A stretch of DNA of 64,000 nt, taken from assembly GCA_015057505.1 (NCBI GenBank), contig SVEG01000017.1:1-64000 (forward strand). Direction: 5' to 3'. The notes beneath the pieces are model-generated. The model worked only from the letters and a program-made list of their open reading frames with translations. It ran no database searches and had not been told where the DNA came from. Positions 17,279 through 27,042 of this stretch are shown piece by piece. A program made the position numbers and the translations under genes. Source of the DNA: Lachnospiraceae bacterium. GTDB taxonomy: Bacteria; Bacillota; Clostridia; Lachnospirales; Lachnospiraceae. Numbering within the stretch: the stretch's first letter is position 1; every line of letters starts with the position of its first letter.

Positions 17279-17303
17279 GTTCGAATCCTGTCACCTCGAC
17301 TAA
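17279..17303 (+). repeat. attR: second copy of the tRNA-Pro 3' end
   Basis: It is an exact 25-bp copy of 9912-9936, without the rest of a tRNA, followed by a copy of the tRNA terminator hairpin (17310-17336). It marks the right boundary of the element. Confidence 0.92.
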
Positions 17304-17309
17304 ATAAAA

Positions 17310-17336
17310 AAAGAATGGCTAAGCCATTCTTTTTTT
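17310..17336 (+). terminator. Terminator copy next to attR
   Basis: It has the same AAAGAATGGC/GCCATTCTTT hairpin plus T run as at 9938-9964; presumably one copy was the original tRNA terminator. Confidence 0.8.
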
Positions 17337-17382
17337 GTTCTTGGTAATTGATTTTGAATATGTACTTAAAGTACTGTAAGCT

Positions 17383-17628
17383 TTATTTAAAAAGCTTGTT
17401 TACTACAAAGATTACGAGGCAAGCACCTGCAACTGCGATAGCTAACTGAACGATAAGACCGCCGCCTAAACCAATGAGGTCTGCAAGAAAACCGCCAACG
17501 AAACCGCCAACGATACCGAGGATGATGTTACGTATCCAACCACCCTGTGATTTCATAATCTTACCTGCAATCCAACCTGCAAGAGCACCAAGTAAAAGTG
17601 AAATAATAAGTCCAATAGGATCAAACAT
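17383..17628 (-). CDS. GlsB/YeaQ/YmgE family small membrane protein
   Basis: The 81-residue protein has three Gly-rich hydrophobic segments (about 5-22, 32-55, 58-78), with GALAGWIAGKIMKSQGG and ILGIVGGFVGGFLADL typical of the transglycosylase-associated (GlsB/YeaQ) family. Homologues are general stress-related membrane proteins; the molecular role is unclear. The ATG follows AAAGGAGA. It is a single-gene unit with its own promoter. Confidence 0.88.
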   Translation of the reverse strand: MFDPIGLIISLLLGALAGWIAGKIMKSQGGWIRNIILGIVGGFVGGFLADLIGLGGGLIVQLAIAVAGACLVIFVVNKLFK

Positions 17629-17661
17629 GATTAGTTCTCCTTTCTAGTAGTTTATGAGAAG

Positions 17662-17690
17662 ATTATACCACTAAATATAGTGGTTTTCAA
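17662..17690 (-). promoter_or_regulatory. Promoter of the GlsB-like gene with palindrome in its spacer
   Basis: Read on the minus strand, TTGAAA and TATAAT are 17 nt apart. The spacer contains CCACTA-AATA-TAGTGG, a perfect inverted repeat (17668-17683) placed where a repressor would block polymerase. Confidence 0.65.
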
Positions 17691-17746
17691 TTGTAAAACA
17701 CAAAATATTTGAATTTTATATAAAATGTTAGAATTTCACAATTTTA

Positions 17747-17775
17747 TTGACAACAGAATTAAACAGTGCTAGAAT
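17747..17775 (+). promoter_or_regulatory. Promoter of the T-box leader
   Basis: A perfect TTGACA and TAGAAT are separated by 17 nt, immediately upstream of the T-box. Confidence 0.75.
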
Positions 17776-17779
17776 TAAA

Positions 17780-18052
17780 GAAGTTGAAAAAGGCATTGAC
17801 CGGAAAGAAGTACATACAGGGAGCTTTTCAGAGAGTCGTCGGATGGTGCGAGACGATAAGGCCGATTGTGTCGAATACATTCCGAGAGCTTCGTACCGAA
17901 CATTTTAGTAGGCTACGACGTGAGGCACACGTTATAACGCTAGGGCATAATGATGTGCCTGATGAGGCTGTAGTTCGTAAGAATGCAGTAAATAGAGGTG
18001 GTACCACGATTAATATCGTCCTCTGTCATATTTGTGACAGAGGGCTTTTTTT
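17780..18052 (+). promoter_or_regulatory. T-box riboswitch, probable tyrosine specifier
   Basis: Hallmarks include the AGTAC motif and CAGAGAGTCG of Stem I, GGTGCGAGAC in its apical part, and the antiterminator T-box AGAGGTGGTACCACG (17994-18008). A terminator follows: CCTCTGTCA/TGACAGAGG (18020-18043) with seven T. The likely specifier is TAC in GAA-TAC-A (17876-17878), i.e. tyrosine; the discriminator-contacting base in TGGT is T, which fits a tRNA with A at position 73, as in tRNA-Tyr. The specifier is assigned by pattern and is less certain than the T-box itself. Uncharged tRNA would turn on the downstream ligase and transporter. Confidence 0.87.
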
Positions 18053-18089
18053 GTGCAATTCACTAAGGAGATATGGAAGGAGAAAAATT

Positions 18090-19724
18090 ATGATTATCAC
18101 AGAATTACTTGAGAAAAATGCGAAAATTTACCCCAACGACGTAAGTCTTGTCGAGATTAATCCGGAGCAGCAGCCTGATAGAGCTGTTACATGGAGAGAA
18201 TACAACCTCATTGAAAGTACTCCGGGCGAGAAGTACAGACGTGAGATGACTTGGAGAGATTTTGATATCAAAGCGAACCGCTTTGCTAATCTTCTTATGA
18301 CAAGAGGTATCAAGAAGGGTGATAAGGTAGCGATTCTTATGATGAACTGTATTGAGTGGCTTCCGATATACTTCGGGATTTTAAAGACAGGAGCTCTTGC
18401 GGTTCCGATGAACTTCAGATTTACGGCTGATGAGATTAAGTATTGTCTCGAGCTTTCAGAGGCCAATACACTTGTTTTCGGACCTGAATTTATCGGGCGA
18501 ATCGAGCAGGTTTTTGATAAGCTTAAAGGAGTTAAAACATTTTTTTATGTAGGACAGAATACACCGAGCTTTTCAGATAATTATGAGAAACTTGTTTCTT
18601 ACTGTTCATCAACGGCACCGGCTGTTGATTTAAATGAAGATGATGATGCGGCGATTTATTTTTCGTCGGGAACAACAGGTTTTCCTAAGGCTATTTTACA
18701 TACACATAAGGCGCTTATTTCTTCTTGCAGAACAGAGCAGAATCATCATTCACAGACAAGAGATGACGTATTTCTTTGCATACCGCCGCTTTACCATACG
18801 GGCGCCAAGATGCACTGGTTCGGAAGCTTACTTAGCGGAAGTAAGGCAGTGCTCCTTAGGGGTGTTAAACCGGAATGGATTTTGCAGACAGTATCTGCAG
18901 AAAAGGTAACAATCGTATGGCTTCTTGTGCCGTGGGCACAGGATATTCTTGATGCGATTGACAGAGGAGAAGTAAATCTTGAAGAATACAGACTTTCACA
19001 GTGGAGACTTATGCATGTTGGTGCGCAGCCTGTACCGCCGAGTCTTATCAAGAGATGGAAGTCAGTTTTCCCGAATCATGATTATGATACCAACTACGGC
19101 TTGAGCGAGTCCATAGGGCCCGGATGTGTTCACCTCGGGGTTGAGAATATTCATAAAGTCGGTGCAATCGGTAAAGCAGGTTATCTGTGGGAGACCAAGA
19201 TTGTTGCACCTGACGGAAGCGAAGTTGCACAAGGAGAGGTCGGAGAACTTGCCGTAAAAGGACCCGGTGTTATGAAGTGCTACTACAATAATGCTGAAGC
19301 CACTAACGAGATTCTTAAAGGTGAATGGCTTCACACAGGAGATATGGCAAAAGAGGATGAGGACGGATTCATCTATCTTGTAGACAGAAAGAAGGATGTT
19401 ATCATCTCAGGTGGTGAGAATCTTTATCCTGTTCAGATAGAAGATTTCCTTCGTGCGCATAACTCCATTAAGGACGTTGCCGTAATAGGTTTGCCGGATG
19501 AGAGACTTGGTGAGATAGCTGCAGCAATTATCGAACTTAAGCCGGGCGAGAACGTTTCGGAAGATGATATCAACGAGTTCTGTACAGAACTTCCCCGATA
19601 TAAGCGTCCGAGAAAAATTATTTTCGCAGAAGTGCCGCGTAATGCAACAGGTAAAATCGAGAAGCCGAGACTTCGAGAGATTTACTGCGGAAAGAGCCTT
19701 GTAGAAGCTCAGATTACAGGTTAA
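18090..19724 (+). CDS. AMP-dependent acyl/aryl-CoA ligase
   Basis: This adenylate-forming enzyme activates a carboxylic acid to acyl-AMP and then acyl-CoA. The 544 residues include the P-loop SSGTTGFPKA (near 190), YGLSES, the TGDMAKED motif, the hinge DRKKDVIISGGENLYP and the C-terminal catalytic Lys in NATGKIEK. The true start is the ATG after GGAAGGAG; the frame is open further upstream only through the T-box leader. A sodium:solute symporter follows. T-box control suggests that its product feeds an amino-acid pool rather than fatty-acid breakdown, for example activation of an arylacetic acid (inference). Confidence 0.88.
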   Translation: MIITELLEKNAKIYPNDVSLVEINPEQQPDRAVTWREYNLIESTPGEKYRREMTWRDFDIKANRFANLLMTRGIKKGDKVAILMMNCIEWLPIYFGILKTGALAVPMNFRFTADEIKYCLELSEANTLVFGPEFIGRIEQVFDKLKGVKTFFYVGQNTPSFSDNYEKLVSYCSSTAPAVDLNEDDDAAIYFSSGTTGFPKAILHTHKALISSCRTEQNHHSQTRDDVFLCIPPLYHTGAKMHWFGSLLSGSKAVLLRGVKPEWILQTVSAEKVTIVWLLVPWAQDILDAIDRGEVNLEEYRLSQWRLMHVGAQPVPPSLIKRWKSVFPNHDYDTNYGLSESIGPGCVHLGVENIHKVGAIGKAGYLWETKIVAPDGSEVAQGEVGELAVKGPGVMKCYYNNAEATNEILKGEWLHTGDMAKEDEDGFIYLVDRKKDVIISGGENLYPVQIEDFLRAHNSIKDVAVIGLPDERLGEIAAAIIELKPGENVSEDDINEFCTELPRYKRPRKIIFAEVPRNATGKIEKPRLREIYCGKSLVEAQITG

Positions 19725-19802
19725 TACATAAGATGTTTGAAAGAGTGCTAAGAAACAACGTGAGTTACAAAATATTATTACGATTTAGGAGAGAAAAATA
19801 AA

Positions 19803-21344
19803 ATGGTTGCTAAAATTATAATGTTGGTAGTATTTTTTGCGGTTATGATTGGTGTTGGTGTTTACTGCAGAAAGCATGCAACTGACGTTAACGGTTTCGT
19901 TCTCGGCGGACGTGCCGTAGGTCCGTGGCTTACAGCTTTTGCATATGGTACTTCATATTTTTCAGCAGTAATTTTTATCGGTTATGCAGGACAGTTCGGA
20001 TGGAAGTTCGGTATTGCATCAACCTGGATCGGTATCGGTAATGCAATAATCGGTTCACTTCTTGCTTGGGTTATTCTCGGAAGAAGAACACGTCTCATGT
20101 CGCAGCATTTAAGTTCTGCAACAATGCCTGAGTTTTTTGAGAAGAGATTCGGAAGTGTTCCGTTAAAGATAATTGCTTCTGCGATTATTTTCATATTCAT
20201 GATTCCTTATACAGCATCTTTGTATAATGGTTTATCAAGACTTTTTGGAATGGCATTTAATATTGATTACACTGTATGTATTATCATTATGGCAGTGCTT
20301 ACGGCTGTTTATGTTATTGTCGGTGGCTATATGGCTACAGCCATTAACGATTTCATTCAGGGTATTATCATGCTGTTCGGTATCGTTATGGTAATTGCTG
20401 CAGTTCTTAATTCCAACGGTGGTTTTATGGCAGCACTTGACGGACTTGCAAAGGTTGAGGATACGGCTGTATCTACAACACCGGGTGCATTTGCATCATT
20501 CTTCGGACCTGACCCGTTTAATCTTCTCGGAGTTGTAATTCTTACTTCTCTCGGTACATGGGGACTTCCGCAGATGGTTCAGAAGTTTTACGCAATCAAG
20601 AGTGAGAAAGCAATCAGCAAGGGTACAATCATTTCAACAATCTTTGCTTTGATTGTAGCAGGAGGATGTTACTTCCTCGGAGGTTTCGGAAGACTTTACA
20701 GTGATAAGCTTGATACAAGCAAGGGTATCGTATATGATGCAATTGTACCTAAGATGCTTGAAGGATTACCGGATATGTTAATCGGTGTAGTAGTAATCCT
20801 TGTACTTTCAGCATCAATGTCAACATTATCATCACTTGTACTCACATCAAGCTCAACACTTACACTTGACTTCTTAAAGGGGAACATCATTAAGAAGATG
20901 GATGATAAGAAGCAGATGCTTATCATGAGAGCACTTGTCGTAGTATTTATCGTTATTTCAGTTGTTATTGCAATTTTACAGTATAAGAGTAATGTTACAT
21001 TTATCGCTCAGCTCATGGGTATTTCATGGGGAGCAATGGCTGGAGCATTCCTTGCACCGTTTATTTACGGCTTGTATTGGAAACGTACTACTAAGGCGGG
21101 TTGTTTTGCAAGCTTTATTTTTGGTTGCGGTATCATGCTTCTTAACATGTTCTGCAAGAACATATTCCCGGTATGGCTTCAGTCACCGATTAACTGCGGT
21201 GCACTTGCAATGCTTGCAGGTCTTGTGATTGTTCCGGTGGTAAGTATTATTACAAAAGCGCCTGATAAAGAAAAGGTAGACGGAATGTTTACATGTTATG
21301 AAAAAGAAGTGGTTGTTCACTCTAAAAAATCACTTGGAGAATAA
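19803..21344 (+). CDS. Sodium:solute symporter (SSS family)
   Basis: This integral membrane transporter of 513 residues has about 13 predicted helices and SSS-family landmarks: GGRAVGPWLTAFAYGTSYFSA near the N-terminus, GGYMATAINDFIQG in the middle and GTWGLPQMVQKFYAIKS. Family members import proline, pantothenate, sugars or carboxylates with Na+. It is 78 nt downstream of the CoA ligase with no terminator between, so it is in the same T-box-controlled unit and probably imports the ligase substrate. The specific solute is unknown. Confidence 0.88.
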   Translation: MVAKIIMLVVFFAVMIGVGVYCRKHATDVNGFVLGGRAVGPWLTAFAYGTSYFSAVIFIGYAGQFGWKFGIASTWIGIGNAIIGSLLAWVILGRRTRLMSQHLSSATMPEFFEKRFGSVPLKIIASAIIFIFMIPYTASLYNGLSRLFGMAFNIDYTVCIIIMAVLTAVYVIVGGYMATAINDFIQGIIMLFGIVMVIAAVLNSNGGFMAALDGLAKVEDTAVSTTPGAFASFFGPDPFNLLGVVILTSLGTWGLPQMVQKFYAIKSEKAISKGTIISTIFALIVAGGCYFLGGFGRLYSDKLDTSKGIVYDAIVPKMLEGLPDMLIGVVVILVLSASMSTLSSLVLTSSSTLTLDFLKGNIIKKMDDKKQMLIMRALVVVFIVISVVIAILQYKSNVTFIAQLMGISWGAMAGAFLAPFIYGLYWKRTTKAGCFASFIFGCGIMLLNMFCKNIFPVWLQSPINCGALAMLAGLVIVPVVSIITKAPDKEKVDGMFTCYEKEVVVHSKKSLGE

Positions 21345-21368
21345 GAAAATTAAATTTCATTATAATGG

Positions 21369-21397
21369 TTGACATGGTAAATTCATTTTAGTATAGT
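21369..21397 (+). promoter_or_regulatory. Promoter for plsX-acpP
   Basis: A perfect TTGACA and TATAGT are separated by 17 nt, 34 nt before plsX. Confidence 0.75.
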
Positions 21398-21430
21398 AAC
21401 ATATAGGTATGATAAGGAGGCGGCATTATT

Positions 21431-22438
21431 ATGGCAGACGTAATTGTTGCAGTTGATGCGATGGGCGGAGATAATGCCCCTGTCGAGATTGTAAAAGGTG
21501 CGGTTGATGCAGTCGTATTAAGACCGGAGATTAAGGTTTTGCTTGTAGGTATAGAGGATGTTGTTAAGGCAGAACTTGCCAAGTATACTTATGATAAGGA
21601 CAGAATTGAGGTTATTAATGCTACGGAAGTTATCGCTACTGAAGAACCTCCGGTTATGGCTATCAGACGCAAGAAGGATTCATCACTTGTTGTGGCACTT
21701 AACCAGGTTAAGAATGGCAGGGCAGATGCTTTTGTTTCCGCGGGAAGTTCCGGCGCGGTTTTGGTTGGCGGTCAGCTTATTGCAGGTAAGATTAAGGGAA
21801 TCGAGAGAGCACCTCTTGCACCGCTTATTCCGACAGAGAAGGGCGTATCGCTTTTGATTGATTGCGGAGCAAATGTTGATGCCAGAGCCTCACATCTTGT
21901 TCAGTTTGCAAGAATGGGTTCCGTGTATATGGAGAGCGTTGTCGGCGTTAAGAATCCCAAGGTTGCGATTGTTAACATCGGAGCTGAAGAAGAGAAGGGT
22001 AATGCTCTTGTTAAAGAGACTATGCCTTTACTTAAGAATTGTACCGATATTAATTTTGTCGGAAGCGTGGAAGCAAGAGATATTCCCAAGGGTGATGTAG
22101 ACGTAATTGTCTGCGAGGCCTTTGTTGGTAATGTAATACTTAAGCTTTACGAAGGTGTCGGTTCGACTTTCATGAAGAAGATTAAGGGTTGTATGTATAA
22201 GAATCTTAAGACTAAGATTGGAGGCTTGCTTCTTAAGTCTTCACTTAAGGAGACACTTAAGGCTTTTGATGCAAGCGAGCACGGTGGCGCACCGCTTCTC
22301 GGACTTAATGGCCTTGTTGTTAAGGCACACGGTAATTCAACTTCAAAAGAGATTACTAATTCAATTATTCAATGCATTGCATTTAAAAAGCAGCAGATTA
22401 ATGAAAAAATAAAAGCAAATCTTTTAGATGAAGAGTAG
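21431..22438 (+). CDS. plsX: Phosphate acyltransferase PlsX
   Basis: It converts acyl-ACP to acyl-phosphate for phospholipid synthesis. The 335 residues begin [12 protein letters not shown], the PlsX signature, and include [12 protein letters not shown] and [15 protein letters not shown]. The ATG follows GGAGGCGG. acpP follows directly, as in many Firmicutes. Confidence 0.96.
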   Translation: MADVIVAVDAMGGDNAPVEIVKGAVDAVVLRPEIKVLLVGIEDVVKAELAKYTYDKDRIEVINATEVIATEEPPVMAIRRKKDSSLVVALNQVKNGRADAFVSAGSSGAVLVGGQLIAGKIKGIERAPLAPLIPTEKGVSLLIDCGANVDARASHLVQFARMGSVYMESVVGVKNPKVAIVNIGAEEEKGNALVKETMPLLKNCTDINFVGSVEARDIPKGDVDVIVCEAFVGNVILKLYEGVGSTFMKKIKGCMYKNLKTKIGGLLLKSSLKETLKAFDASEHGGAPLLGLNGLVVKAHGNSTSKEITNSIIQCIAFKKQQINEKIKANLLDEE

Positions 22439-22454
22439 AAAGGATGAAGTTATA

Positions 22455-22685
22455 ATGGAATTTGAAAAATTGCAGCAGATTATCGCAGAGGTTCTCAATG
22501 TAGACGCTGACGAGATTTCAATGGAGACAACTTTTACAGATGATTTGGGAGCTGATTCACTGGACGTTTTCCAGATTATCATGGGAATTGAAGAAGAATT
22601 CGATATCGAGATCGCTAACGAAGATGCAGAGAACATCGTTACCGTAGGAGATGCGGTAGAGCAAATTAAAAAGGCTATTGGTTAA
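22455..22685 (+). CDS. acpP: Acyl carrier protein
   Basis: This is the carrier of growing fatty acyl chains. The 76-residue acidic protein has the phosphopantetheine site [12 protein letters not shown] (Ser near residue 36). I chose the ATG at 22455 after AAAGGATG; a longer frame starts inside the plsX end. The Sfp-type transferase at 32959 could modify such carriers, although AcpS is usual. Confidence 0.95.
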   Translation: MEFEKLQQIIAEVLNVDADEISMETTFTDDLGADSLDVFQIIMGIEEEFDIEIANEDAENIVTVGDAVEQIKKAIG

Positions 22686-22690
22686 TTTAG

Positions 22691-22719
22691 ACAGCGAGTA
22701 GGTTTCCTACTCGCTGTTT
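22691..22719 (+). terminator. Terminator-like hairpin after acpP
   Basis: A 12-bp perfect stem ACAGCGAGTAGG / CCTACTCGCTGT with a 3-nt loop, followed by only a short T stretch. Confidence 0.7.
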
Positions 22720-22776
22720 CGCAAAGTTATAAGAATTCGCAACCGGTAATTTACGGCAGCATTTGGAGGAATATAA

Positions 22777-23460
22777 TTGGAAATCAAAGACTTGATGAAT
22801 AAAATCGGATACAGTTTTAAAAGGCCGGAATTACTTAAACTGGCGTTGACACACAGTTCTTATGCCAATGAGAAGCATCTAAAGAGTGGATACAATGAAC
22901 GAATAGAGTTTTTGGGTGATGCTGTACTTGAACTTGTTACAAGTGAGTTTTTGTATACTAATTATCCTAAGATGCCGGAAGGCGAGATGACGAAAACAAG
23001 GGCAAGTATAGTTTGTGAACCGACTTTGGCGCTCTGTGCGGCAGAGCTTTCGCTTGGGGATTACCTTTATCTTGGCCATGGAGAAGAAATGTCCGGTGGA
23101 CGGAGGCGTGCCTCAATAGTGTCCGATGCCATGGAGGCTTTAATCGGTGCAATTTTTCTCGACGGTGGAATGGAAGAAGCCAAGAGATTTATATATAGAT
23201 TTGTTTTAACTGACTTAGAAAACAAAAAGCTTTTTACGGATAGTAAAACTATTTTGCAGGAAATTGTGCAAAGTAATCATAACAATAAAGAGCTTTCTTA
23301 TGTTATAATATCAGAGGACGGTCCTGACCATAATAAGACATACACGGTAGCAGCACTTATTAATGGTGTCGAAGAGGGCAGGGGATGCGGACGAACGAAA
23401 AAAGCTGCGGAGCAGGCAGCTGCTTACAAGGCTATACTAAAGCTTCAGAAGAGAGGTTAA
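22777..23460 (+). CDS. rnc: Ribonuclease III
   Basis: This double-strand RNA endonuclease processes rRNA and some mRNAs. The 227 residues hold the catalytic signature ERIEFLGDAVLELV, the second acidic site in SDAMEALIGAIFLDGG, and a C-terminal dsRNA-binding domain (from about 155, GRTKKAAEQAAAYKAI). The start is a TTG with GGAGGA upstream. smc follows after one base. Confidence 0.95.
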   Translation: MEIKDLMNKIGYSFKRPELLKLALTHSSYANEKHLKSGYNERIEFLGDAVLELVTSEFLYTNYPKMPEGEMTKTRASIVCEPTLALCAAELSLGDYLYLGHGEEMSGGRRRASIVSDAMEALIGAIFLDGGMEEAKRFIYRFVLTDLENKKLFTDSKTILQEIVQSNHNNKELSYVIISEDGPDHNKTYTVAALINGVEEGRGCGRTKKAAEQAAAYKAILKLQKRG

Positions 23461-23461
23461 T

Positions 23462-26400
23462 ATGTATTTAAAATGTATTGAGGTGCAGGGCTTTAAATCC
23501 TTTGCCAATAAATTAAGATTCGAATTTCATAACGGAATAACAGGTATCGTAGGCCCCAACGGAAGCGGTAAGAGTAATGTTGCCGATGCTGTCCGCTGGG
23601 TTCTTGGCGAGCAGAGTGCGAAGCAACTTCGAAGCTCTAAGATGGAGGATGTTATCTTTGCAGGTACGGAGAATCGTAAGCCGCAGGGTTTTGCTTATGT
23701 TGCAATTACACTTGATAATTCCGATCATTCACTTGCAATAGATTATGACGAGGTAACTGTTGCACGTCGTGTATATCGTTCCGGTGAGAGTGAATACCTT
23801 ATTAACGGTAATGCGTGTCGCCTTAAGGATGTTCATGAGCTTTTCTATGATACAGGTATCGGTAAGGAAGGTTACTCAATTATAGGACAGGGTCAGATTG
23901 ACAAAATCTTAAGCGGAAAGCCGGAGGATCGAAGAGAACTTTTTGATGAGGCGGTAGGTATCGTCAAATTCAAAAGGCGTAAAAATGCTGCTGTTAAGAA
24001 GCTTGAGGCAGAGAAGCAGAACCTCATAAGAATTGAGGATATTTTGTCAGAACTTGAGAAGCAGGTCGGACCTCTTGAGAAGCAGGCAGCTACAGCCAGA
24101 GAATATTTGCGCCTTAGGGACGAACTTAAGGTTTATGATATTAACTCATTTCTTGCGGAGACAACATCTCTTAGGGAACAGTTAAAAGAGTTGGAGGATA
24201 AAATTTTTATAGCCGATAACGAACTTATTAATGCCAAGCAGGAATATGAAGCAAGCAAGTTGCGCTATGAGAAGGTTGAAGAAGAACTTGCGGCTGTTAA
24301 TGAAGAGATTGAGCAGATTAAGACTTCAAGCAGTCAGAATGTGCTCCTTCGTGAGAAGCTTGAAGGTGAGATTAATCTTTTAAAAGAACAGATTAACAGT
24401 GCAACACTTCAGGATGAGAGCTTTAATCAGCGTATTGATGCAATTAAGGTACATATTGAAGAGAAAAATACCGAAGCGGCAAAGCACAACGCGGACAGAG
24501 ACGCACTTAACGAGAAACTTTCAGAGGCTCAGAAACGTCAGGCTGAGGCAATGGCAAAGTATGAAGCTACGGCTAATGGCATCAGGGAAAAGCTTGCGCA
24601 GATTGAAGAGAATAAGAACAGCATTATTGACTTGCTTAATGAGAAGTCATCTGTTAAAGAACGTTTGCAGAGATATAGTGTTATGTCCGAGCAGGTTAAT
24701 ATAAAGAAGTCGGAGATAAGCAGAAGACTTATACAGTATAAGAGTGATGAGGCTGTTAAGCAGGAATATATTGATGGTTTTAAGAAGGAATTTGACGCTG
24801 TTGAAGCCAAGATAAAGAGCATTGAAGCAGAAGGCGCGGGAATTGCGGAGAATCTTTCGCAGCTTCAGAAGCAGAATACAGAGCTTGAGCAGGAGAGACT
24901 TCGTACGCAGCAGTCTTATCATCAGGCAAAATCACGTCTTGAATCCATGCAGAACATTGCAGAGCGTTATGACGGCTACGGCAACTCCATTCGTCAGGTT
25001 ATGGAACTTAAGAAGTCTAATAAAGGGATTATCGGTGTAGTTGCTGATATTTTTACAACAGAGAAGAAGTTTGAGTCGGCGATTGAGACGGCTCTGGGCG
25101 GTAATATCCAGAATATTGTTACAGATAATGAGAATACTGCCAAGGGTCTTGTTGAACATCTTAAGAAAAATAAGCTGGGGCGAGCTACATTTTTACCGCT
25201 TGACAGTATTACGGTGCGCGGTAATGCAATAGACGCGGCAGTTCTTAAAGAACAGGGCGTACAGGGTATTGCAAGTAAGCTTATAGCTGTTGATAAAAAG
25301 TATGAGAATGTAGCGGAATTCCTGCTCGGAAGAGTAGTTGTTGCTGACAGAATAGAAAATGCTCTTGCACTTGCAAGAAAGTATAAGCATTCTTTGAGAA
25401 TTGTTACACTTGATGGAGAACTTCTTAATCCTGGTGGTTCTCTTACGGGCGGTGCTTTTAAGCACAGCAGTAATCTTCTCGGAAGAAAGAGAGAGATAGA
25501 AGAACTTGAAGCAACTGTTGCTAAGCTTTTTGCGAGACTTGAGGATATGGAAAGACAGTATGAGTCTAATCGTAATAAGTGTTCGCAGCTTCAGACAGAA
25601 CTTGAGAATTTAAGAATCAGATTGCAGGAACAGCAGATTTTAAGAACTACGGCAAAGCTTAACCTTGATCGTGCGTCTGACGAATACAGTGCAATCGAGG
25701 AAGAATATAAGAATTTTGTAGGAGAATCATCAGAGCTTGATACACAGCTTAAGGATATTAACGAGCAGATTAATTCATTAAACGCTAAGCTTGTTGAGTT
25801 TGAGAACAGAAACAGGGAACTCGAGATTAGTATTGATGAGCTCAATGACGAGACTGAGAAGGATAGACTTACTGAGGCTGAGCAAGGAAGAGTTACCGAA
25901 GCCATCAGAATGGAGTATTCTTCACTCTCACAGAAGGAATCCTTTATTCTTGAAAATATCAAGCGTATTAACCGTGAAATTGAGCAGTATGAGGCTGATA
26001 TTGCTGAACTTAAGGAACAACAGACACAGGCTGCCGGTGATATTGAGACAAAGAAGAACAATATAGAAGAAATTTACAAGACTATTGAGGCGGGAATTAA
26101 GAATAATTCAGACCTCGACAATAAGCTTGCTAAGCTTACTGAACGCAGGGAAGAGCTCAATGCGCAGCAGAAGACAGACCTTAAAAAGAGAGAAGAGACT
26201 TTTGAGAAGACAGGTATTCTGGATAAGGAAATGTACAGACTTACAGGGCAGAAGGAAAAGGTCGAGAATTCTCTTGAGGGCGGAATTAATTATATGTGGG
26301 AGGAATACGAACTTACATATAATGCCGCACTTGAATTTAAGGATGATACTCTCGGAAGTGTAACCGAGATGAAGAAGAAGGCTTCTTCACTCAAGAGCGA

Positions 26401-27040
26401 TATCAAGGCTCTCGGAAGTGTCAATGTCAATGCTATTGAGGACTTCAAAGAAGTATCTGAACGTTATGAATTCCTTAAAACACAGCATGATGATCTTATT
26501 ACTGCAGAACAGAACCTTCTCAAGATTATCGAAGAACTTGATGACGGCATGAGAAAGCAGTTTGAAGAAGGTTTTAAGGATATTAAGGTTGAGTTTGACA
26601 AGGCTTTCAGGGAACTTTTCGGAGGTGGTAAGGGTACACTTGAACTTACCGAAGAGGAGGATATTCTTGAAGCCGGAATTAAGATTATAGCACAGCCTCC
26701 GGGAAAGAAGCTTCAGAATATGATGCAGTTATCGGGTGGCGAGAAAGCACTTACAGCGATTGCGCTTCTTTTTGCAATCCAGAATCTTAAGCCTTCACCG
26801 TTCTGCCTTCTTGATGAGATTGAGGCGGCACTTGATGAGAACAACGTTATCCGTTTCGCAAAATATCTTAAGAAGCTTATTAAGAATACACAGTTTATCG
26901 TAATTACACACAGAAGAGGTACGATGGCTGAGGCAGACAGACTTTACGGTATTACAATGCAGGAAAAGGGTGTTTCAACGCTTGTTTCGGTTAATCTTAT
27001 AGAAGACCAGTTGGAAAAACAGGCTAATAAGGAGAGTTAA
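23462..27040 (+). CDS. smc: Chromosome segregation protein SMC
   Basis: This is the ATPase of the SMC-ScpAB condensin. The 1192 residues show the N-terminal [10 protein letters not shown] Walker A, two long coiled coils (about 170-500 and 670-1010) separated by a hinge (about 510-670, with GGSLTGG), and the C-terminal [16 protein letters not shown] signature and [11 protein letters not shown] Walker B. The rnc-smc-ftsY order is classic for Firmicutes. Long antisense frames inside it are composition shadows. Confidence 0.97.
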   Translation: MYLKCIEVQGFKSFANKLRFEFHNGITGIVGPNGSGKSNVADAVRWVLGEQSAKQLRSSKMEDVIFAGTENRKPQGFAYVAITLDNSDHSLAIDYDEVTVARRVYRSGESEYLINGNACRLKDVHELFYDTGIGKEGYSIIGQGQIDKILSGKPEDRRELFDEAVGIVKFKRRKNAAVKKLEAEKQNLIRIEDILSELEKQVGPLEKQAATAREYLRLRDELKVYDINSFLAETTSLREQLKELEDKIFIADNELINAKQEYEASKLRYEKVEEELAAVNEEIEQIKTSSSQNVLLREKLEGEINLLKEQINSATLQDESFNQRIDAIKVHIEEKNTEAAKHNADRDALNEKLSEAQKRQAEAMAKYEATANGIREKLAQIEENKNSIIDLLNEKSSVKERLQRYSVMSEQVNIKKSEISRRLIQYKSDEAVKQEYIDGFKKEFDAVEAKIKSIEAEGAGIAENLSQLQKQNTELEQERLRTQQSYHQAKSRLESMQNIAERYDGYGNSIRQVMELKKSNKGIIGVVADIFTTEKKFESAIETALGGNIQNIVTDNENTAKGLVEHLKKNKLGRATFLPLDSITVRGNAIDAAVLKEQGVQGIASKLIAVDKKYENVAEFLLGRVVVADRIENALALARKYKHSLRIVTLDGELLNPGGSLTGGAFKHSSNLLGRKREIEELEATVAKLFARLEDMERQYESNRNKCSQLQTELENLRIRLQEQQILRTTAKLNLDRASDEYSAIEEEYKNFVGESSELDTQLKDINEQINSLNAKLVEFENRNRELEISIDELNDETEKDRLTEAEQGRVTEAIRMEYSSLSQKESFILENIKRINREIEQYEADIAELKEQQTQAAGDIETKKNNIEEIYKTIEAGIKNNSDLDNKLAKLTERREELNAQQKTDLKKREETFEKTGILDKEMYRLTGQKEKVENSLEGGINYMWEEYELTYNAALEFKDDTLGSVTEMKKKASSLKSDIKALGSVNVNAIEDFKEVSERYEFLKTQHDDLITAEQNLLKIIEELDDGMRKQFEEGFKDIKVEFDKAFRELFGGGKGTLELTEEEDILEAGIKIIAQPPGKKLQNMMQLSGGEKALTAIALLFAIQNLKPSPFCLLDEIEAALDENNVIRFAKYLKKLIKNTQFIVITHRRGTMAEADRLYGITMQEKGVSTLVSVNLIEDQLEKQANKES

Positions 27041-27042
27041 TT

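Larger units (their letters stand above)
9912..17303 (+). mobile_element. 7.4-kb integrative element in tRNA-Pro
   Basis: The element is bounded by 25-bp direct repeats of the tRNA-Pro 3' end and carries a tyrosine integrase next to the right repeat. Its contents are a VOC protein, a permuted tRNA-like sequence, a hairpin-rich region, a leftward operon (DUF5688, DUF1643, a 132-residue unknown, two micro-proteins), a rightward replication module (SSB-like protein, SF3 helicase) and the integrase. No relaxase, type IV secretion, terminase, capsid or Zot-like gene is visible. The tRNA terminator hairpin is also present at both ends. Class unknown: phage satellite, mobilizable element, or decayed phage/plasmid. 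Confidence 0.9.

Noticed and set aside
16924-17347. Short frames between the integrase and attR
   Set aside because: No ribosome binding site, no protein-like features, and they run across the terminator or the att repeat. No excisionase could be supported.
17766-18089. Upstream extension of the CoA ligase reading frame
   Set aside because: The frame is open but covers the T-box leader, including the antiterminator and terminator; the proper ATG at 18090 has a good ribosome site.
25591-26061. Long antisense frame within smc
   Set aside because: Ser/Leu-rich translation typical of the reverse strand of coiled-coil genes; no start signals.
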